Of a stretch of 64,000 bases of DNA, positions 1 to 11,198 are shown piece after piece. Location of the stretch: NCBI RefSeq assembly GCF_902499135.1, contig NZ_CABVPR010000002.1:124001-188000 (forward strand), read 5' to 3'. A model generated the notes under the pieces. That model had not been told where the DNA came from and did no database searches. It saw only the letters and a list, made by a program, of their open reading frames with translations. Position numbers and translations under genes: made by a program. Within the stretch, counting starts at the first letter, position 1. The number at the start of each line of letters is the position of its first letter. The stretch is from Burkholderia dolosa. GTDB taxonomy: Bacteria > Pseudomonadota > Gammaproteobacteria > Burkholderiales > Burkholderiaceae.

Positions 1-447
1 CTTTCGATCTACGGCGAGGTGCGAAACAAGATTCGCTGGCGGATGCGGTCGTTGTCGATGGGCGGCATTGCGGATGCAATGAGCCGGAACGAGCCGCCCG
101 TCGCATTTCAAGCCGCGATCAGGGGCTTCGTATTTAGTGGCGGCGATGCGTACAAAGAGTACATTACGACTCCCGTGAAGAAGACCGAGACGGTAAAGAG
201 CTGGGGTTTTGATCAGAATGGCAATCTGGTCCAGCAAGATATTAACGATACTTACTGGGAATCCGAGGTTATCAAGCCTGGATTCGGTAACCAGAATAAC
301 CAACGCGTCAATATTACGTACCACACGCCGTTCAACATCCTCTGCAACTGTCAAGACTGTAACGACGGCACCCATGGTGGCGGAGGCGGCGGCGGCAATG
401 GCTGCGGCGGTTACACCTACGATCCGTTCATCGTTACTCAAGGATGA
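1..447 (+). CDS. 3' end of an unrecognised protein, Gly/Cys-rich tail (partial)
   Basis: The frame is open to the left edge, so the start codon lies outside the window; a GTG at 19 is only an internal candidate. About 148 residues are visible. The middle is Asn/Thr-rich (e.g. GFGNQNNQRVNITYHT) and the tail has a CNCQDCNDG cysteine cluster, a run of glycines, then CGGYTYDP. GC is lower than in the following genes, as in the 23-40 kb accessory region. I recognise no family. The Cys/Gly-rich end would suit a small disulfide or metal-binding knob, but that is inference. The next gene on this strand is far downstream. Confidence 0.6.
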   Translation, partial: LSIYGEVRNKIRWRMRSLSMGGIADAMSRNEPPVAFQAAIRGFVFSGGDAYKEYITTPVKKTETVKSWGFDQNGNLVQQDINDTYWESEVIKPGFGNQNNQRVNITYHTPFNILCNCQDCNDGTHGGGGGGGNGCGGYTYDPFIVTQG

Positions 448-850
448 GTTGCCGATAAATAGGTAAATCGGACAAGCCTGCGCTGCAAGGTCGATACACG
501 TTGTCGGCTTTGCGTTGCGCAGGCGATCACGTCTTTGTTTCGAACCGGGCATGTCAATGCCTGAGCCGATCCGGGATCGGGCAGACGGCAGTACGTACGC
601 GGCATGAAGAAGGCGGGGGTAGTCGACCGAGAACGTTGCTTTCTCCGGGTAACGGCTCGGCAACCGGACTCAGCCACCATGGCGAACGTGCACGGCGAGC
701 GAACAACGTTCACGCACCAGCAACGTCAGCGCTACCGATGCCGTTGAATACCGGCCGCGCCGAAACAAGCGACGGGAATGCGACAGGCGACATGCCGGCG
801 CGACCCGATCGGCATAGGGCGCAGCCGGCTTCGATGCGTGGCCGGAAGGT
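448..850. other. Intergenic stretch, no gene seen
   Basis: About 400 bases between the partial gene at the window edge and the convergent DUF3331 gene. Open frames here are short, have arginine/serine-rich composition typical of shadow frames in GC-rich DNA, and lack ribosome binding sites. I see no convincing terminator or RNA gene. Confidence 0.5.
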
Positions 851-1141
851 TCACTTGCCGCCAGACAGGCCGAGCACTTCGGCGGCGGAGATCATCGCGG
901 CCGCATTGGCCGGCGCCGGCCGTTCGGCGGGGCGGAATACTTCGTCGCCGCGATGGATCACCTGGCGCGACAGCGCACAGGTGCCGGTGCGTTGCGCGAA
1001 GCGGCGGCGCCAGCGTTGTTCGCCGTAATGGCAGCGGCCGGGTTCGACCCAGCGGACGACGAGCAGCGTATCGGAACGTTCGAGGATTTCGACGTGGACG
1101 TCGGTGGAGTCGAGCGCAGGCAGGGATTTGGAGGCCTTCAT
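851..1141 (-). CDS. DUF3331 domain protein
   Basis: A 96-residue protein starting at 1141 (MKASKSLP...). The core, with VRWVEPGRCHYGEQRWRR, RTGTCALSR and HRGDEVFRP, matches my memory of DUF3331, a small family of unknown function common in Burkholderia. Two cysteines (GRCHYG and GTCALS) and His residues may bind a metal, which is inference. There is no signal peptide or membrane segment. It stands alone. A longer overlapping frame on the same strand (to 1193) is a different reading frame and looks like a shadow. Confidence 0.75.
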   Translation of the reverse strand: MKASKSLPALDSTDVHVEILERSDTLLVVRWVEPGRCHYGEQRWRRRFAQRTGTCALSRQVIHRGDEVFRPAERPAPANAAAMISAAEVLGLSGGK

Positions 1142-1335
1142 TTTTGCCGTTTCCTAAAGCTCGTGCGGTTTCGGCCGTGGCAGTAGATGTCACTACCCGA
1201 TGGCGAATCCGTAGCGGTTTCCATGAGTGGTGCGCTAAATGTAAGCGTCTGTGACCTGAAAAAACATCCTGTCTGGCTCAAATTACCTTTTGCCGATTCA
1301 GAAACAATCCACGCGGATTTTGGTGAAAACCATCG

Positions 1336-1368
1336 ACAAAAACGCCCCGGACGCGGGCGTCCGGGGCG
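1336..1368 (-). terminator. Intrinsic terminator without an obvious gene
   Basis: Perfect 11-bp stem, CGCCCCGGACG (1343-1353) against CGTCCGGGGCG (1358-1368), with a CGGG loop. On the minus strand it is followed by a U-run (complement of the A-run at about 1337-1342). No established minus-strand gene ends just to its right, so it probably terminates a small RNA or the tiny frame at 1402-1503. Confidence 0.65.
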
Positions 1369-1401
1369 GCAAAGCGGGCCGCGCGGGCCGTGTCTGCTCG
1401 C

Positions 1402-1503
1402 TCAGTCGCGGCGCACGTCGCGGGGGACGGAGACGCCCGCCGGATGGCGGACGGGTGCGACGTGCGAAAGCGCGGTCCGGTAACGCGATGATCGCGCGTG
1501 CAT
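1402..1503 (-). CDS. Possible 33-residue small protein (or sRNA body)
   Basis: ATG at 1501-1503 opens a 33-codon frame (MHARSSRYRTALSHVAP... ending PRDVRRD) that stops 33 bases before the terminator stem. An AGGG lies about 10 bases upstream. The peptide is basic and unlike known families. Its only support is its position just before a strong terminator; the same stretch could equally be a non-coding RNA. Confidence 0.25.
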   Translation of the reverse strand: MHARSSRYRTALSHVAPVRHPAGVSVPRDVRRD

Positions 1504-1749
1504 CCGGTTCGCACCCTGACGCGTACATGACTTTTCCGTCAGGTTGACTTGGCACGCCGCGCAGCACGGCCGCGGCGGAACCACGCCGACGTAGGCCGGT
1601 ATTGGCTTTGCGCGAACCGCGCGAGCATTCGACGCGACCAAAAACCGATGTGCGCGGCAACGCGGCAAGCGCTTGCCGCGCGCCGGCATTTCCATCACCG
1701 GGAAAACACTGAATCGCGATTTCGTGACAAATCCGGAATCGCTTCCTAT

Positions 1750-1782
1750 GATTGGCTGGACCTTTAGTCCTTTGTGCCAATC
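1750..1782. promoter_or_regulatory. Nested palindromes, candidate operator of the fucose regulator
   Basis: Outer inverted repeat GATTGGC (1750-1756) and GCCAATC (1776-1782) encloses an inner dyad GGAC-CTTTA-GTCC (1758-1770). It lies 38 bases before the first fucose gene. GntR/FadR-type regulators such as the one at the operon's end bind short dyads of this kind, so this is a reasonable operator candidate. The assignment is inference from position and symmetry. Confidence 0.4.
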
Positions 1783-1819
1783 AGCCGGTCGACGGCCGGC
1801 CCTCTACAGTGAGGTGCTC

Positions 1820-2584
1820 ATGAGATTGCAGGGCAAGCGCGCGCTCGTCACGGCGGCCGGGCAGGGCATCGGCCGCGCGACGGCGTTGCGGTTCGCGCGC
1901 GAAGGCGCGCAGGTGCTGGCGACCGACATCAACGAAGCCGCGCTCGCGCAGCTCGCGGCGGACGCCGAACGCGCGGGCGGCCGGCTGACCGCGCAGCGTC
2001 TCGACGTGACGGACGCGCGTGCGGTTGCCGCGCTGGCCGCGAGTGAACCGGCGTTCGACGTGCTGTTCAACTGCGCGGGTTACGTGCACCACGGCTCGAT
2101 CCTCGACTGCGACGACGACGCGTGGGCGTTCTCGTGGAATCTGAACGTCACGTCGATGTACCGGCTGATCCGCGCGCTGCTGCCCGCGATGCTCGACGCG
2201 GGCGGCGCGTCGATCGTCAACATGGCGTCGGCCGCGTCCAGCGTGAAGGGCGTGCCGAACCGCTTCGTGTACGGCACGACGAAGGCCGCCGTGATCGGCC
2301 TGACGAGGTCGGTCGCCGCCGATTTCGTCGAGCGCGGCATCCGCTGCAACGCGATCTGCCCCGGCACGATCGAGTCGCCGTCGCTCGAGCAGCGGATCGC
2401 CGAGCAGGCGCGCACGCGTCAGGTGTCGACCGACGCGGTGCGCCAGGCGTTCGTCGCGCGCCAGCCGATGGGCCGCATCGGCACCGCGGACGAAGTCGCC
2501 GCGCTCGCGTTGTATCTCGCGTCCGACGAATCGTCGTTCACGACCGGCGCGATTCATCTGATCGACGGCGGCTGGTCGAACTGA
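1820..2584 (+). CDS. SDR dehydrogenase, probable 2-keto-3-deoxy-L-fuconate dehydrogenase
   Basis: A 254-residue classical short-chain dehydrogenase. Visible are the Rossmann motif TAAGQGIG (residues 11-18), an acidic residue at the end of beta-2 (D36, favouring NAD), NCAG (84-87) and the catalytic Y151-x3-K155. Start ATG 1820 has a GAGG ribosome site; the open frame continues upstream to 1673 but that part does not look like protein. As first gene of the fucose operon and close in type to known ketodeoxyfuconate dehydrogenases, it probably oxidises 2-keto-3-deoxy-L-fuconate to the 2,4-diketo acid. Two SDRs occur in this operon; assigning this one to the later step and the one at 4851 to the first step rests on family resemblance and could be swapped. 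Confidence 0.8.
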   Translation: MRLQGKRALVTAAGQGIGRATALRFAREGAQVLATDINEAALAQLAADAERAGGRLTAQRLDVTDARAVAALAASEPAFDVLFNCAGYVHHGSILDCDDDAWAFSWNLNVTSMYRLIRALLPAMLDAGGASIVNMASAASSVKGVPNRFVYGTTKAAVIGLTRSVAADFVERGIRCNAICPGTIESPSLEQRIAEQARTRQVSTDAVRQAFVARQPMGRIGTADEVAALALYLASDESSFTTGAIHLIDGGWSN

Positions 2585-2626
2585 CCGGCCGTCTCCTCAC
2601 CCTTTACCTCCCGTTCGAACGAAGAC

Positions 2627-3469
2627 ATGAAACTGCTGAGATTTGGCGACAAACACCATGAAAAACCCGGCCTGCTCGATGCGCAAGGGCAGATCCGCGA
2701 TCTGTCCGGCATCGTCGACGACATCGCCGGCGACGTGCTGACGCCCGCATCGCTCGCGCGGCTACGCGACATCGATCCGTCGACGCTGCCGCGCGTCGAA
2801 GGCACGCCGCGGCTCGGCGCATGCGTGGGCCGCGTCGGCAAGTTCATCTGCATCGGCCTCAACTATTCGGACCACGCGGCGGAATCGGGGATGGACGTGC
2901 CGAAGGAACCGGTCGTGTTCGGCAAATGGACGAGCGCGATCTGCGGGCCGAACGACGACGTCGAGATTCCGCGCGGCTCGCAGAAGACCGATTGGGAAGT
3001 CGAGCTCGGCGTCGTGATCGGTCAGGGCGGCCGCTATATCGACGAAGCGGACGCGCTGTCGCACGTCGCCGGCTATTGCGTGGTGAACGACGTGTCGGAG
3101 CGCGAATATCAGCTCGAGCGCGGCGGCACCTGGGACAAGGGCAAGGGCAACGACACGTTCGGCCCGATCGGTCCGTGGCTCGTGACGGCCGACGAAGTGC
3201 CCGATCCGCATGCGCTGCGGCTGTGGCTCGAGGTCGACGGCCATCGCTATCAGAACGGCACGACCGCGACGATGGTGTTCCGCGTCCCGCATCTGATCAG
3301 CTATCTGAGCCGCTTCATGAGCCTGCAGCCGGGCGATGTGATCTCGACCGGCACGCCGCCGGGCGTCGGGCTCGGGCAGAAGCCGCCCGTCTATCTGCGC
3401 GCCGGGCAGGTGATGACGCTCGGCATCGACGGGCTCGGCGAGCAGCGTCAGCGCACCGTGCAGGCCTGA
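2627..3469 (+). CDS. FAH-family hydrolase, probable 2,4-diketo-3-deoxy-L-fuconate hydrolase
   Basis: 280 residues of the fumarylacetoacetate hydrolase fold, full length. Metal ligands are visible as DWEVELGVVIG (E124, E126) and VNDVSERE (D155), with the conserved FGK lysine (K100) and the C-terminal STGTPPGVG loop. In the non-phosphorylating fucose pathway this enzyme cleaves 2,4-diketo-3-deoxy-L-fuconate to pyruvate and L-lactate. It follows the SDR by 42 bases and precedes the dehydratase by 24, so all three should be cotranscribed. Cytosolic, probably Mg- or Mn-dependent. Confidence 0.85.
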   Translation: MKLLRFGDKHHEKPGLLDAQGQIRDLSGIVDDIAGDVLTPASLARLRDIDPSTLPRVEGTPRLGACVGRVGKFICIGLNYSDHAAESGMDVPKEPVVFGKWTSAICGPNDDVEIPRGSQKTDWEVELGVVIGQGGRYIDEADALSHVAGYCVVNDVSEREYQLERGGTWDKGKGNDTFGPIGPWLVTADEVPDPHALRLWLEVDGHRYQNGTTATMVFRVPHLISYLSRFMSLQPGDVISTGTPPGVGLGQKPPVYLRAGQVMTLGIDGLGEQRQRTVQA

Positions 3470-3493
3470 TCCCCTTATCGCGGACGGTACGCC

Positions 3494-5627
<2,134 letters not shown>

Positions 5628-5647
5628 TGCGAGCGGAGTTCGACACG

Positions 5648-7222
5648 ATGCAACCCGATCCGAATCCGAACGCCGACGAATCGACGACGTCCGCCGGCGA
5701 GCCGGCCGCGCGCGAGCCGCTGATCGCATTGCGCGGCGTCAGCAAGCGTTTTCCCGGCGTGCAGGCGCTCGACGATTGCCGTTTCGATCTGCATGCGGGC
5801 GAGGTGCATGCGCTGATGGGCGAGAACGGCGCCGGCAAGTCGACGCTGATGAAGATTCTTGCCGGCGTCTATCAGAAGGACGGCGGCGAGATCCGGATGG
5901 ACGGCCGCGCGGTGGAGATCGCGGACCCGCGCGCCGCACAGGCGCTCGGCATCGGGATCATTCATCAGGAACTGAACCTGATGAACCATCTGAGCGTCGC
6001 GCAGAACATCTTCATCGGCCGCGAGCCGCGCGGCCGCTTCGGCGTGTTCGTCGACGAAGACAAGCTGAACCGCGACGCCGCCGCGATCTTCGCGCGGATG
6101 CGGCTCGATCTCGATCCGCGCACGCCGGTCGGCCGGCTGACCGTTGCGAAGCAGCAGATGGTCGAGATCGCGAAGGCGCTGTCGTTCGACTCGCGCGTAT
6201 TGATCATGGACGAGCCGACCGCCGCGCTGAACAACGCGGAGATCGCCGAGCTGTTCCGCATCATCGGCGACTTGCGCGCGCACGGCGTCGGCATCGTATA
6301 CATCTCGCACAAGATGGACGAGCTGCGGCAGATCGCCGATCGCGTGACCGTGATGCGCGACGGCAAGTACGTCGCGACCGTGCCGATGGCGCAAACGTCG
6401 ATGGACGCGATCATCGCGATGATGGTCGGCCGTCAGCTCGACACGCAGTTCCGCACGCCGCCCGACACGTCCGCGAACGACGTCGCGCTCGAAGTGCGCG
6501 GATTGTCGCGCGGCCGCGCGATCCGCGACGTCGGCTTCACGGTGCGGCGCGGCGAGATTCTCGGTTTCGCCGGATTGATGGGCGCGGGTCGGACCGAGGT
6601 CGCGCGCGCGGTGTTCGGCGCCGATCCTGTCGATGCGGGCGAGATCCGCGTGCACGGCAAGCGCGTGACGATCCGCACGCCGGCCGACGCGGTCGCGCAC
6701 GGGATCGGCTATCTGTCCGAGGATCGCAAGCACTTCGGGCTCGCGGTCGGGATGGACGTGCAGAACAACGTCGCGCTGTCGAGCATGCGCCGCTTCGTGC
6801 GCCGCGGCCTGTTTCTCGACGCGCGCGCGATGCGCGACACCGCGCAGTCGTACGTGCGGCAGCTCGCGATTCGCACCCCGTCGGTCGCGCAGCCGGTGCG
6901 GCTGCTGTCGGGCGGCAACCAGCAGAAGATCGTGATCGCGAAGTGGCTGCTGCGCGACTGCGACATCCTGTTCTTCGACGAGCCGACGCGCGGCATCGAC
7001 GTCGGCGCGAAAAGCGAGATCTACAAGCTGCTCGACGCGCTCGCCGCGGACGGCAAGGCGATCGTGATGATCTCGTCGGAGCTGCCCGAGGTGCTGCGCA
7101 TGAGCCACCGGATCCTCGTGATGTGCGAAGGCCGCGTGACCGGCGAGCTGAGCGCGGCCGAAGCCACGCAGGAAAAGATCATGCAGCTCGCGACGCAGCG
7201 CGAGTCGACCGTGCTGTCCTGA
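5648..7222 (+). CDS. Sugar ABC transporter ATP-binding protein (two ABC domains)
   Basis: 524 residues with duplicated ABC domains, as in RbsA/MglA. The first half carries GENGAGKST (58-66) and DEPTAALNN. The second has a degenerate Walker A (LMGAGRTEV), typical of this subfamily, then LSGGNQQK and [13 protein letters not shown] 5648 has GGAG 9 bases upstream; an in-frame ATG at 5627 overlapping the previous stop is the alternative. It energises uptake through the permease at 7246 with the binding protein at 8352, presumably of L-fucose given the enzymes on both sides. Confidence 0.9.
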   Translation: MQPDPNPNADESTTSAGEPAAREPLIALRGVSKRFPGVQALDDCRFDLHAGEVHALMGENGAGKSTLMKILAGVYQKDGGEIRMDGRAVEIADPRAAQALGIGIIHQELNLMNHLSVAQNIFIGREPRGRFGVFVDEDKLNRDAAAIFARMRLDLDPRTPVGRLTVAKQQMVEIAKALSFDSRVLIMDEPTAALNNAEIAELFRIIGDLRAHGVGIVYISHKMDELRQIADRVTVMRDGKYVATVPMAQTSMDAIIAMMVGRQLDTQFRTPPDTSANDVALEVRGLSRGRAIRDVGFTVRRGEILGFAGLMGAGRTEVARAVFGADPVDAGEIRVHGKRVTIRTPADAVAHGIGYLSEDRKHFGLAVGMDVQNNVALSSMRRFVRRGLFLDARAMRDTAQSYVRQLAIRTPSVAQPVRLLSGGNQQKIVIAKWLLRDCDILFFDEPTRGIDVGAKSEIYKLLDALAADGKAIVMISSELPEVLRMSHRILVMCEGRVTGELSAAEATQEKIMQLATQRESTVLS

Positions 7223-7245
7223 TTCAGACGAACGATTACCCGATC

Positions 7246-8283
7246 ATGTCCAACGATACGCATCCCGTCCCGCCCCTCGCGACCGGCGACACGCCGGCCG
7301 GCGCATCGGGCCTTCGCGCCCGCTTCTTCAATCCGGCCGCGCGGCAGAAGCTGCTCGCGTTCGCAAGCCTCGTGCTGCTGATCGCGTTCTTCAGCGTCGC
7401 GTCGTCGAATTTTCTCGAAGTCGACAATCTCGTCGCGATCCTGCAGGCGACCGCGGTAAACGGCGTGCTGGCCGTCGCGTGCACGTACGTGATCATCACG
7501 TCGGGCATCGACCTGTCGGTCGGCACGCTGATGACGTTCTGCGCGGTGATGGCCGGCGTCGTGCTGACCAACTGGGGCATGCCGCTGCCGCTCGGCATCG
7601 CGGCCGCGCTCGGCTTCGGCGCGCTGTCCGGCTGCGTGTCGGGGTTCGTGATCGCGAAGATGAAGGTGCCGCCGTTCATCGCGACGCTCGGCATGATGAT
7701 GCTGCTCAAGGGGCTGTCGCTCGTGATCTCCGGCACGCGGCCGATCTACTTCAACGACACGCCGGGCTTCACGTCGATCGCGCAGGATTCGCTGCTCGGC
7801 AGCCTGATTCCGGCGCTGCCGATTCCGAATGCGGTGCTGATCCTGTTCGTCGTCGCGATCGGCGCGTCGATCGTGCTGAACCGGACGATCTTCGGCCGCT
7901 ACACGTTCGCGCTCGGCAGCAACGAGGAGGCGCTGCGGCTGTCCGGCGTGAACGTCGACGGATGGAAGATCGCCGTCTACACGTTCAGCGGCGCCGTGTG
8001 CGGGATCGCCGGCCTGCTGATCGCGTCGCGCCTGAACTCCGCGCAGCCGGCGCTCGGGCAGGGCTACGAGCTCGACGCGATCGCGGCCGTCGTGATCGGC
8101 GGCACGTCGCTGTCGGGCGGCGCGGGCAGCATCCTCGGCACCATCATCGGCGCGTTCATCATGAGCGTGCTGACGAACGGCCTGCGCATCATGTCGGTCG
8201 CGCAGGAGTGGCAGACGGTCGTGACCGGGGTGATCATCATCCTCGCCGTCTACGTCGACATCCTGCGCCGGCGACGCCGCTGA
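7246..8283 (+). CDS. Sugar ABC transporter permease (RbsC type)
   Basis: 345 residues with many hydrophobic helices and the BPD_transp_2 hallmarks TSGIDLSVG near residue 86 and GGTSLSGGAGS near residue 285. The basic C-terminus DILRRRRR should be cytoplasmic. An N-terminal Pro/Thr-rich stretch of about 25 residues precedes the first helix. It begins 23 bases after the ATPase stop. It probably forms the membrane channel as a homodimer of the fucose importer. No Shine-Dalgarno as strong as those of its neighbours is visible. Confidence 0.9.
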   Translation: MSNDTHPVPPLATGDTPAGASGLRARFFNPAARQKLLAFASLVLLIAFFSVASSNFLEVDNLVAILQATAVNGVLAVACTYVIITSGIDLSVGTLMTFCAVMAGVVLTNWGMPLPLGIAAALGFGALSGCVSGFVIAKMKVPPFIATLGMMMLLKGLSLVISGTRPIYFNDTPGFTSIAQDSLLGSLIPALPIPNAVLILFVVAIGASIVLNRTIFGRYTFALGSNEEALRLSGVNVDGWKIAVYTFSGAVCGIAGLLIASRLNSAQPALGQGYELDAIAAVVIGGTSLSGGAGSILGTIIGAFIMSVLTNGLRIMSVAQEWQTVVTGVIIILAVYVDILRRRRR

Positions 8284-8351
8284 CGGCGCAGGCTGCGCTT
8301 CACCGCCGGCCGGGCCGGTATCCCAGCGGATATAAATCAAGGAGACGCGAA

Positions 8352-9293
8352 GTGATCAGGAGCAAGGTGTTGAACGCGATCGTCGGGCTGACGTTCGCCG
8401 CGGGCATCACGGCCGGCGCGCACGCGCAGGAAGCGTACGTCCCGCTGATTTCGAAGGGCTTCCAGCATCAGTTCTGGCAGGCCGTGAAGTCGGGCGCGAT
8501 GCAGGCCGCGAAGGACTACCACGTGAAGGTCACGTTCGAAGGGCCGGAAACCGAGGCGATGGTCGACAAGCAGATCGACATGCTGTCCGCCGCGATCGCG
8601 AAGAAGCCGGCCGCGATCGGCTTCGCCGCGCTCGACAGCAAGGCCGCGCTGCCGTTGCTGAAGAAGGCGCAGGCCGACAGGATTCCGGTGATCGCGTTCG
8701 ACTCCGGCGTCGACAGCGACATTCCGGTGACGACGGCGACGACCAACAACAAGGCGGCCGCCGCGCTCGCCGCGGACAAGCTCGCCGCGCTGATCGGCGA
8801 CGAAGGGCAGGTCGCGGTCGTCGCGCACGACCAGACGAGCCGCACCGGCATCGATCGCCGCGACGGTTTTCTCGAACGGATGAAGTCCGCGCATCCGAAG
8901 GTGCAGGTCGTGACGGTGCAGTACGGCGAAGGCGATCAGCTGAAGTCGACCGAAGTGACGAAGTCGATCCTGCAGGCGTATCCGAAGCTCAAGGGGCTGT
9001 TCGGTACGAACGAAGGATCGGCGATCGGCGTCGTGAACGGCGTGCGCGAGATGAAGCGCAAGGTCGTGATCGTCGGCTACGACTCCGGCAAGCAGCAGAA
9101 GGACGCGATCCGCAGCGGGCTGATGGCCGGCGCGATCACGCAGAACCCGATCGGCATCGGCTACAAGACCGTCGAGGCGGCCGTGAAGGCGATCAAGGGC
9201 GAGAAGCTGCCGAAGGTCATCGATACCGGCTTCTACTGGTACGACAAGACCAATATCGACGATCCGAAGATCGCGGCGGTGCTGTACGACTGA
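8352..9293 (+). CDS. Periplasmic sugar-binding protein of the fucose ABC transporter
   Basis: 313 residues from GTG 8352, with an AAGGAG site 7 bases upstream. The N-terminus is a Sec signal (basic IRSK, hydrophobic core, cleavage near AHA|QE, residue 25). The mature part is a class B1 sugar-binding protein (Peripla_BP_4): KPAAIGFAALDS, IPVIAFDSGVDS, VVIVGYDSG. The region before it (8284-8340) is GC-rich with an inverted repeat CCGGCC/GGCCGG that may stabilise or tune the transcript. Substrate L-fucose is inferred from the operon. Confidence 0.9.
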   Translation: MIRSKVLNAIVGLTFAAGITAGAHAQEAYVPLISKGFQHQFWQAVKSGAMQAAKDYHVKVTFEGPETEAMVDKQIDMLSAAIAKKPAAIGFAALDSKAALPLLKKAQADRIPVIAFDSGVDSDIPVTTATTNNKAAAALAADKLAALIGDEGQVAVVAHDQTSRTGIDRRDGFLERMKSAHPKVQVVTVQYGEGDQLKSTEVTKSILQAYPKLKGLFGTNEGSAIGVVNGVREMKRKVVIVGYDSGKQQKDAIRSGLMAGAITQNPIGIGYKTVEAAVKAIKGEKLPKVIDTGFYWYDKTNIDDPKIAAVLYD

Positions 9294-9393
9294 GCGTCGC
9301 GATTCGGCGCCGCGCGCCGCCGCCGCGCACGCGTGCGGCGGCGCGTGGCGACCGGATCTGCGGCGACGTATGACGACGGAATGCGAGGACACC

Positions 9394-10284
9394 ATGCGTG
9401 CACTGCGTATCGATTCGCACCAGCACTTCTGGCGTTACCGTGCGGCCGACTATCCGTGGATCGGCGCCGGGATGGACGTGCTCGCGCGCGACTATCTGCC
9501 CGATGCGCTGCGGCCGCTGATGCATGCGCAGGCGCTTGGCGCGTCGATTGCCGTGCAGGCGCGCGCGGGCCGCGACGAGACCGCGTTCCTGCTCGAGCTC
9601 GCACGCGACGATGCGCGCATCGCCGCGGTGGTCGGCTGGGAGGACATCGGCGCGCCGGACCTCGCCGAACGCGTCGCCGAATGGCGCAGCCCGAAGCTGC
9701 GCGGCTTTCGGCATCAGCTGCAGGACGAAGCCGACGTGCGCGCGTTCGTCGCGGATCCCGGCTTCGAGCGCGGCGTCGCGTGGCTGCAGGCGAACGGCTA
9801 CGTATACGACGTGCTCGTGTTCGAGCGGCAGTTGCCCGACGTGCGCGAATTCTGCGCGCGGCACGACGCGCACTGGCTCGTGCTCGATCATGCGGGCAAG
9901 CCGGCGCTCGCCGCGTTCGATCGCGACGACACCGCGCTTGCGCGCTGGCGCACGCAACTGCGCGAGCTCGGCGCGATGCCGCACGTCGCGTGCAAGCTGT
10001 CGGGGCTCGTGACCGAAGCCGACTGGCGGCGCGGATTGCGTGCGCAGGACGTTCGGCACGTCGAGCAATGCCTCGACGCGGCGCTCGATGCGTTCGGTCC
10101 GCAACGGCTGATGTTCGGCTCGGACTGGCCCGTGTGCCTGCTGGCCGCGTCGTACGACGAGGTCGCGTCAATCGTCGAGCGGTGGGCCGAATCGCGGCTG
10201 TCGGCGGCCGAGCGCGGCGCGCTGTGGGGCGGCACGGCCGCGCGCTGCTACGACGTGCCGGGAGACGCGCAAGCGCGCATATAA
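9394..10284 (+). CDS. L-fucono-1,5-lactonase (COG3618 amidohydrolase)
   Basis: 296 residues starting at ATG 9394 with GAGG 5 bases upstream; an in-frame ATG at 9370 has no good site. Amidohydrolase-superfamily features of the COG3618 lactonases are present: DSHQHFW at the N-terminus, LRGFRHQLQDE, LDHAGKP and FGSDWPVC near the end. In this pathway it opens L-fucono-1,5-lactone to L-fuconate. Its presence downstream of the transporter, rather than beside the other enzymes, does not weaken the call because the operon is continuous. Cytosolic. Confidence 0.88.
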   Translation: MRALRIDSHQHFWRYRAADYPWIGAGMDVLARDYLPDALRPLMHAQALGASIAVQARAGRDETAFLLELARDDARIAAVVGWEDIGAPDLAERVAEWRSPKLRGFRHQLQDEADVRAFVADPGFERGVAWLQANGYVYDVLVFERQLPDVREFCARHDAHWLVLDHAGKPALAAFDRDDTALARWRTQLRELGAMPHVACKLSGLVTEADWRRGLRAQDVRHVEQCLDAALDAFGPQRLMFGSDWPVCLLAASYDEVASIVERWAESRLSAAERGALWGGTAARCYDVPGDAQARI

Positions 10285-10392
10285 AATAGACGCCGGTCGT
10301 TTGCGCGATTTGTGTGCCAGTCGGACGCGATTGGTCGTTCGATTCGCGAGCGCGAGCAGCCCCGAACACAACCGATTCACCCGTATCGACGT

Positions 10393-11154
10393 ATGTCCAT
10401 CCAGCCGATTCAGAACCGCCGCCTCTATCAGCAGATCGCCGACAAGCTCGGCGAGATGATCGAGTCCGGCACCTTTCCGCCGGGCAGCTATTTGCCGCCC
10501 GAGCGCGAACTGGCCGAGCAGTTCGGCGTGTCGCGCACGTCGGTGCGCGAGGCGCTGATCGCGCTCGAGGTGCGCGGGCGCGTGAGCGTGCGGGTCGGCG
10601 ACGGCGTGAAGGTGCGGTATCCGGAAGCGGCCGCTGCGCCGGCCGTCGATCGCGATCGGAAGGTCGCGCCGTTTACGATCGTCGAGATCGATCCGGAGCT
10701 CGGCATCGCGCTCGATCTCGACACCGAGATTCCGCCGTTCGCGCTGCTGCAGGCGCGCCGGCTGATCGAGCCGGAAGCCGCGTCGCTCGCCGCGAAGCAC
10801 GGCTCGGATGCGCAGATCGAAGGGATTCACGACGCGTTCCTGCGCAACCAGGAGGACAACCGCAGCGGCTCGCTCACGCATCCGGGCGACCGGCTGTTCC
10901 ATATCCGCATCGCGGAGGCGAGCGACAACCCCGCGTATGCGCTGATGATCAAGCAGTTGCTCGCGCACAAGTACGATCCGATGTTTCAGCGGCTGCAATC
11001 GCTGTACATGCCGAACGACATGCCGCATCGGTCCGAGCTTGAGCATCGCGCGATTCTCGACGCGATCCGCGCGCGCGATCCGGAAGCCGCGCGGCGCGCG
11101 ATGGCCGGGCATCTCGATGAAGTGATCCGGATCTTCGGGCGCGCGCTCGACTGA
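10393..11154 (+). CDS. FadR-type GntR regulator of the fucose operon
   Basis: 253 residues from ATG 10393. The winged helix-turn-helix (about 15-80; LPPERELAEQFGVSRTSVREAL) is followed by an all-helical FCD ligand domain with LFHIRIAEASDNPA and EHRAILDAI. The N-terminal extension possible from 10312 lacks a ribosome site. Last gene of the operon, it ends in an intrinsic terminator. The usual arrangement is repression relieved by a pathway intermediate. The palindromes at 1750-1782 are a candidate target. An A/T-rich TATAAAAT at 10280-10287 may be a -10 element giving it a separate promoter. Confidence 0.85.
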   Translation: MSIQPIQNRRLYQQIADKLGEMIESGTFPPGSYLPPERELAEQFGVSRTSVREALIALEVRGRVSVRVGDGVKVRYPEAAAAPAVDRDRKVAPFTIVEIDPELGIALDLDTEIPPFALLQARRLIEPEAASLAAKHGSDAQIEGIHDAFLRNQEDNRSGSLTHPGDRLFHIRIAEASDNPAYALMIKQLLAHKYDPMFQRLQSLYMPNDMPHRSELEHRAILDAIRARDPEAARRAMAGHLDEVIRIFGRALD

Positions 11155-11165
11155 GCGCGCGTTTT
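11140..11165 (+). terminator. Intrinsic terminator of the fucose operon
   Basis: Perfect 9-bp stem CGCGCGCTC (11140-11148) with GAGCGCGCG (11153-11161), GACT loop, followed by TTTT. The stem includes the stop codon of the regulator gene, so the last codons are part of the terminator. Confidence 0.85.
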
Positions 11166-11198
11166 ATCCGTGCGTCGATCCGTGTGCCGCTTGCAGGT

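Larger units (their letters stand above)
1142..1819. other. Intergenic: fucose operon promoter region plus an orphan terminator
   Basis: About 680 bases before the fucose operon. Three things stand out: an intrinsic terminator on the minus strand (1336-1368), a possible 33-residue minus-strand reading frame ending just before it, and nested palindromes at 1750-1782 directly before the first fucose gene. The remainder shows no gene. Confidence 0.5.
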
